DNA from: Deltaproteobacteria bacterium
Lineage (GTDB): Bacteria > Desulfobacterota > Desulfarculia > Adiutricales > JAGVGV01
Direction: 5' to 3'
Length of the DNA stretch: 6,776 nt
Assembly (NCBI GenBank): GCA_015233515.1
Contig: JADFXS010000105.1
Span: 2,338-9,113 of the forward strand
In this document: positions 6,601 to 6,776 of the stretch, piece by piece
How the letters are laid out: the number at the start of each line of letters is the position of its first letter
How positions within the stretch are numbered: position 1 is the first letter of the stretch
Made by a program: the position numbers and the translations under genes
Notes under the pieces: model-generated
What the model saw: only the letters and a program-made list of their open reading frames with translations
What the model was told of the DNA's origin: nothing
Database searches by the model: none

Positions 6601-6776
6601 ACGGGAAATGTAACCGGGAATATCATCATCGGCGGGAGGGGGTTTTTTATGATAACCAATGATGTTGGCGGATTGGTGGGATTGAATCACGGACAGATAT
6701 TCAACTCGTTCACCACTTCAATCGTGAGCGGGAGCATTTATGTCAGTGGGTCTTGGATTCATTACTATTTTGGCAG
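3601..6776 (+). CDS. Two-partner secretion exoprotein TpsA with GLUG repeats, 3' end missing
   Basis: The frame stays open for 1058 codons to the window edge, so the C-terminus is missing. An in-frame TGA at 3553 leaves ATG 3601 as the first start; ATG 3628 is an alternative giving a more usual signal-peptide n-region. Neither has a clear ribosome binding site. Residues 22-38 are the hydrophobic signal core, with cleavage likely after SNA. Residues 86-200 are a divergent TPS domain: ANDIVKIFMLSPSDSALLRSTTG, then LFMVNTAGFVFAPSARVRA and ILVSTLNISNSDFLSG. Residues 213-399 hold eight N-x-G or D-x-G rungs of the filamentous haemagglutinin type. A Pro-rich break (400-416) leads into a beta-rich, Ser/Thr/Gly-rich middle with RGIYSAGSITTPNILRLTSAGDIYS. 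Residues 768-822 carry the sequence that typically precedes GLUG repeats, and at least six repeats follow from 857. TpsB just upstream is its expected exporter. A secreted or surface beta-helical protein, possibly an adhesin, is inferred from the family. Confidence 0.9.
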   Translation, partial: MPQRSKSQIMQARKSAVNRPRLLLSFLALGVLCFGSNAFCDSVATVAPLATAPRVHTKAFSDHPKEHSGQHVRSYKGIPRPVVTTPFKVSLIEGQGTIRQFGDKTIIKIATPNAILEGNLSTDANDIVKIFMLSPSDSALLRSTTGLATDANGFYWSNANLFMVNTAGFVFAPSARVRAANILVSTLNISNSDFLSGCATGQYKFAGQGTYIINQGSLIPQPGGYVCLFSQAIRNEGTIEARLGNVAVAAGEKITLKTVDLDDQGTIFVAIDKAVESEVLGPDGTKLNSAIENKGTISADGGKVLLTTKVLNKIFDHAINNSGIIEAKTLTIGKDGEVKLAAEGAPVINTGTITAGKVKIRVKNANFTNQGKIVSESKNVSIKVKNATFINRGSVIAKAPVVVPPVTIAIAPAPAIGSVKISATDIIQDGVIFADNLVSIRAENSVSTTLPIIEDTAKSTVNQGPYSADGSPIAIISGGQVSITAKQIGSYNYAIKILSPSTAIYRTTGDIDISESLGIGTSILFRGPPEGGFAIICSTGTDLTLAASEGFIDVRKGVRLTAQNLTLQSQRGIYSAGSITTPNILRLTSAGDIYSLGVLESSRLIERGNTFQVGGVFHPGQADLKNADNAVEYSADTHLSAQITDPANVVVDAGITLTLDADTSFSAGNAFLMDPTSTISGGGYNLAISASNDSSLGNINNVNLLTLSSGSGSNVTFTSNSGSTFKVITVKTNHFAILSRSSGTGTSANPIMVYAVSNAPGGLQYVATSGLGLHYKLANNIDASETSQWNSGAGFVPIGDSAAAFIGYFDGNSLTVSNLMVNVTSGNPAGLFGYIASAGTIANMHLADASITGTTNVGGLVGISNLGTVNNSSSSGTVTGGIGVGGLVGWNGGFVNQSYSAAGVIGGGDDVGGLAGWNNCSIDSSYSTGNVSVTVNISASGSENVGGLVGYNYGGTITNSYSTGNVIENEAGSSNNALNIYNYVGGLAGRNDNIIDRSYSTGNVTGNIIIGGRGFFMITNDVGGLVGLNHGQIFNSFTTSIVSGSIYVSGSWIHYYFG
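4237..4797 (+). repeat. FHA-type N-x-G protein repeats in TpsA
   Basis: Eight rungs of the form hydrophobic-x-N/D-x-G-[TSKI] can be read: INQGS, IRNEGT, LDDQGT, IENKGT, INNSGI, INTGT, FTNQGK and FINRGS. The glycines are at residues 216, 237, 265, 295, 323, 351, 371 and 393, so the step is 20-30 residues, consistent with one beta-helix turn or a little more each. Pieces such as GGKVLLTT and GEVKLAAEG between them match the usual filamentous haemagglutinin rung. The repeats are visible at protein level; the DNA has diverged. Confidence 0.7.
6169..6776 (+). repeat. Tandem GLUG repeats in TpsA, continuing past the window edge
   Basis: Six units begin with VGGL[VA]G at 6169, 6250, 6331, 6433, 6550 and 6664, and most contain the following N-x-G-x-I-x-x-SYSTGNV part. 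A degenerate unit, PAGLFGYIASAGTIANMHL, precedes them at about 6082. GLUG motifs occur in bacterial surface and secreted proteins and build beta-helix-like rungs. Unit lengths are 81, 81, 102, 117 and 114 bases, always a multiple of three. The last unit may be incomplete because the sequence ends. Confidence 0.85.

Noticed and set aside
5922..6690. Two minus-strand open frames of 121 and 158 codons opposite the GLUG repeats
   Set aside because: Their Pro/Val/Ile-rich repetitive translations are the mirror of the repeated Gly-rich sense codons, with no independent coding signs.

Overview
The window carries a two-partner secretion (TPS, type Vb) locus from a diderm bacterium. All three genes read on the + strand: an unrecognised 530-residue protein (probably cut by the left edge), a TpsB outer-membrane transporter of the FhaC/ShlB type, and the first 1058 codons of its TpsA exoprotein, which runs off the right edge without a stop. 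An outer membrane is implied by the TpsB barrel and its C-terminal Phe. Base composition looks balanced in the genes and AT-rich between tpsB and tpsA. The pairing of a divergent TPS domain with 'YKLANNIDAS..WNSGAGFVPIG..FDGNSLTVSNL' sequence and GLUG repeats suggests an environmental, uncultured-type lineage such as Omnitrophota or a deltaproteobacterium. That is a weak inference, not a demonstrated assignment.

Layout. 2-1594: protein of unknown function, closed by tandem TGA stops. 1595-1667: short gap with an exact TTGACA, a 17-bp spacer filled by an inverted repeat and a CAGAAT box, then an anti-SD-like CACCTCCT facing the tpsB ribosome binding site. 1668-3380: tpsB, with signal peptide, charged helical linker, POTRA domains and 16-strand-type barrel with the VRGY motif. 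3381-3600: AT-rich gap with a possible terminator, a perfect 10-bp inverted repeat, a weak promoter candidate and a small leader ORF. 3601-end: tpsA, with signal peptide, degenerate TPS domain, FHA-type N-x-G rungs, a long beta-rich middle and at least six GLUG repeats.

Expected working: both proteins cross the inner membrane by Sec. TpsB inserts in the outer membrane, its POTRA domains bind the TPS domain of TpsA in the periplasm, and TpsA is threaded out and folds as a long beta-helix on the surface or in the medium. Adhesion is the usual role for such proteins but is not shown here. The control elements are pattern-level predictions only. I found no RNA genes, CRISPR array, transposase or integrase.
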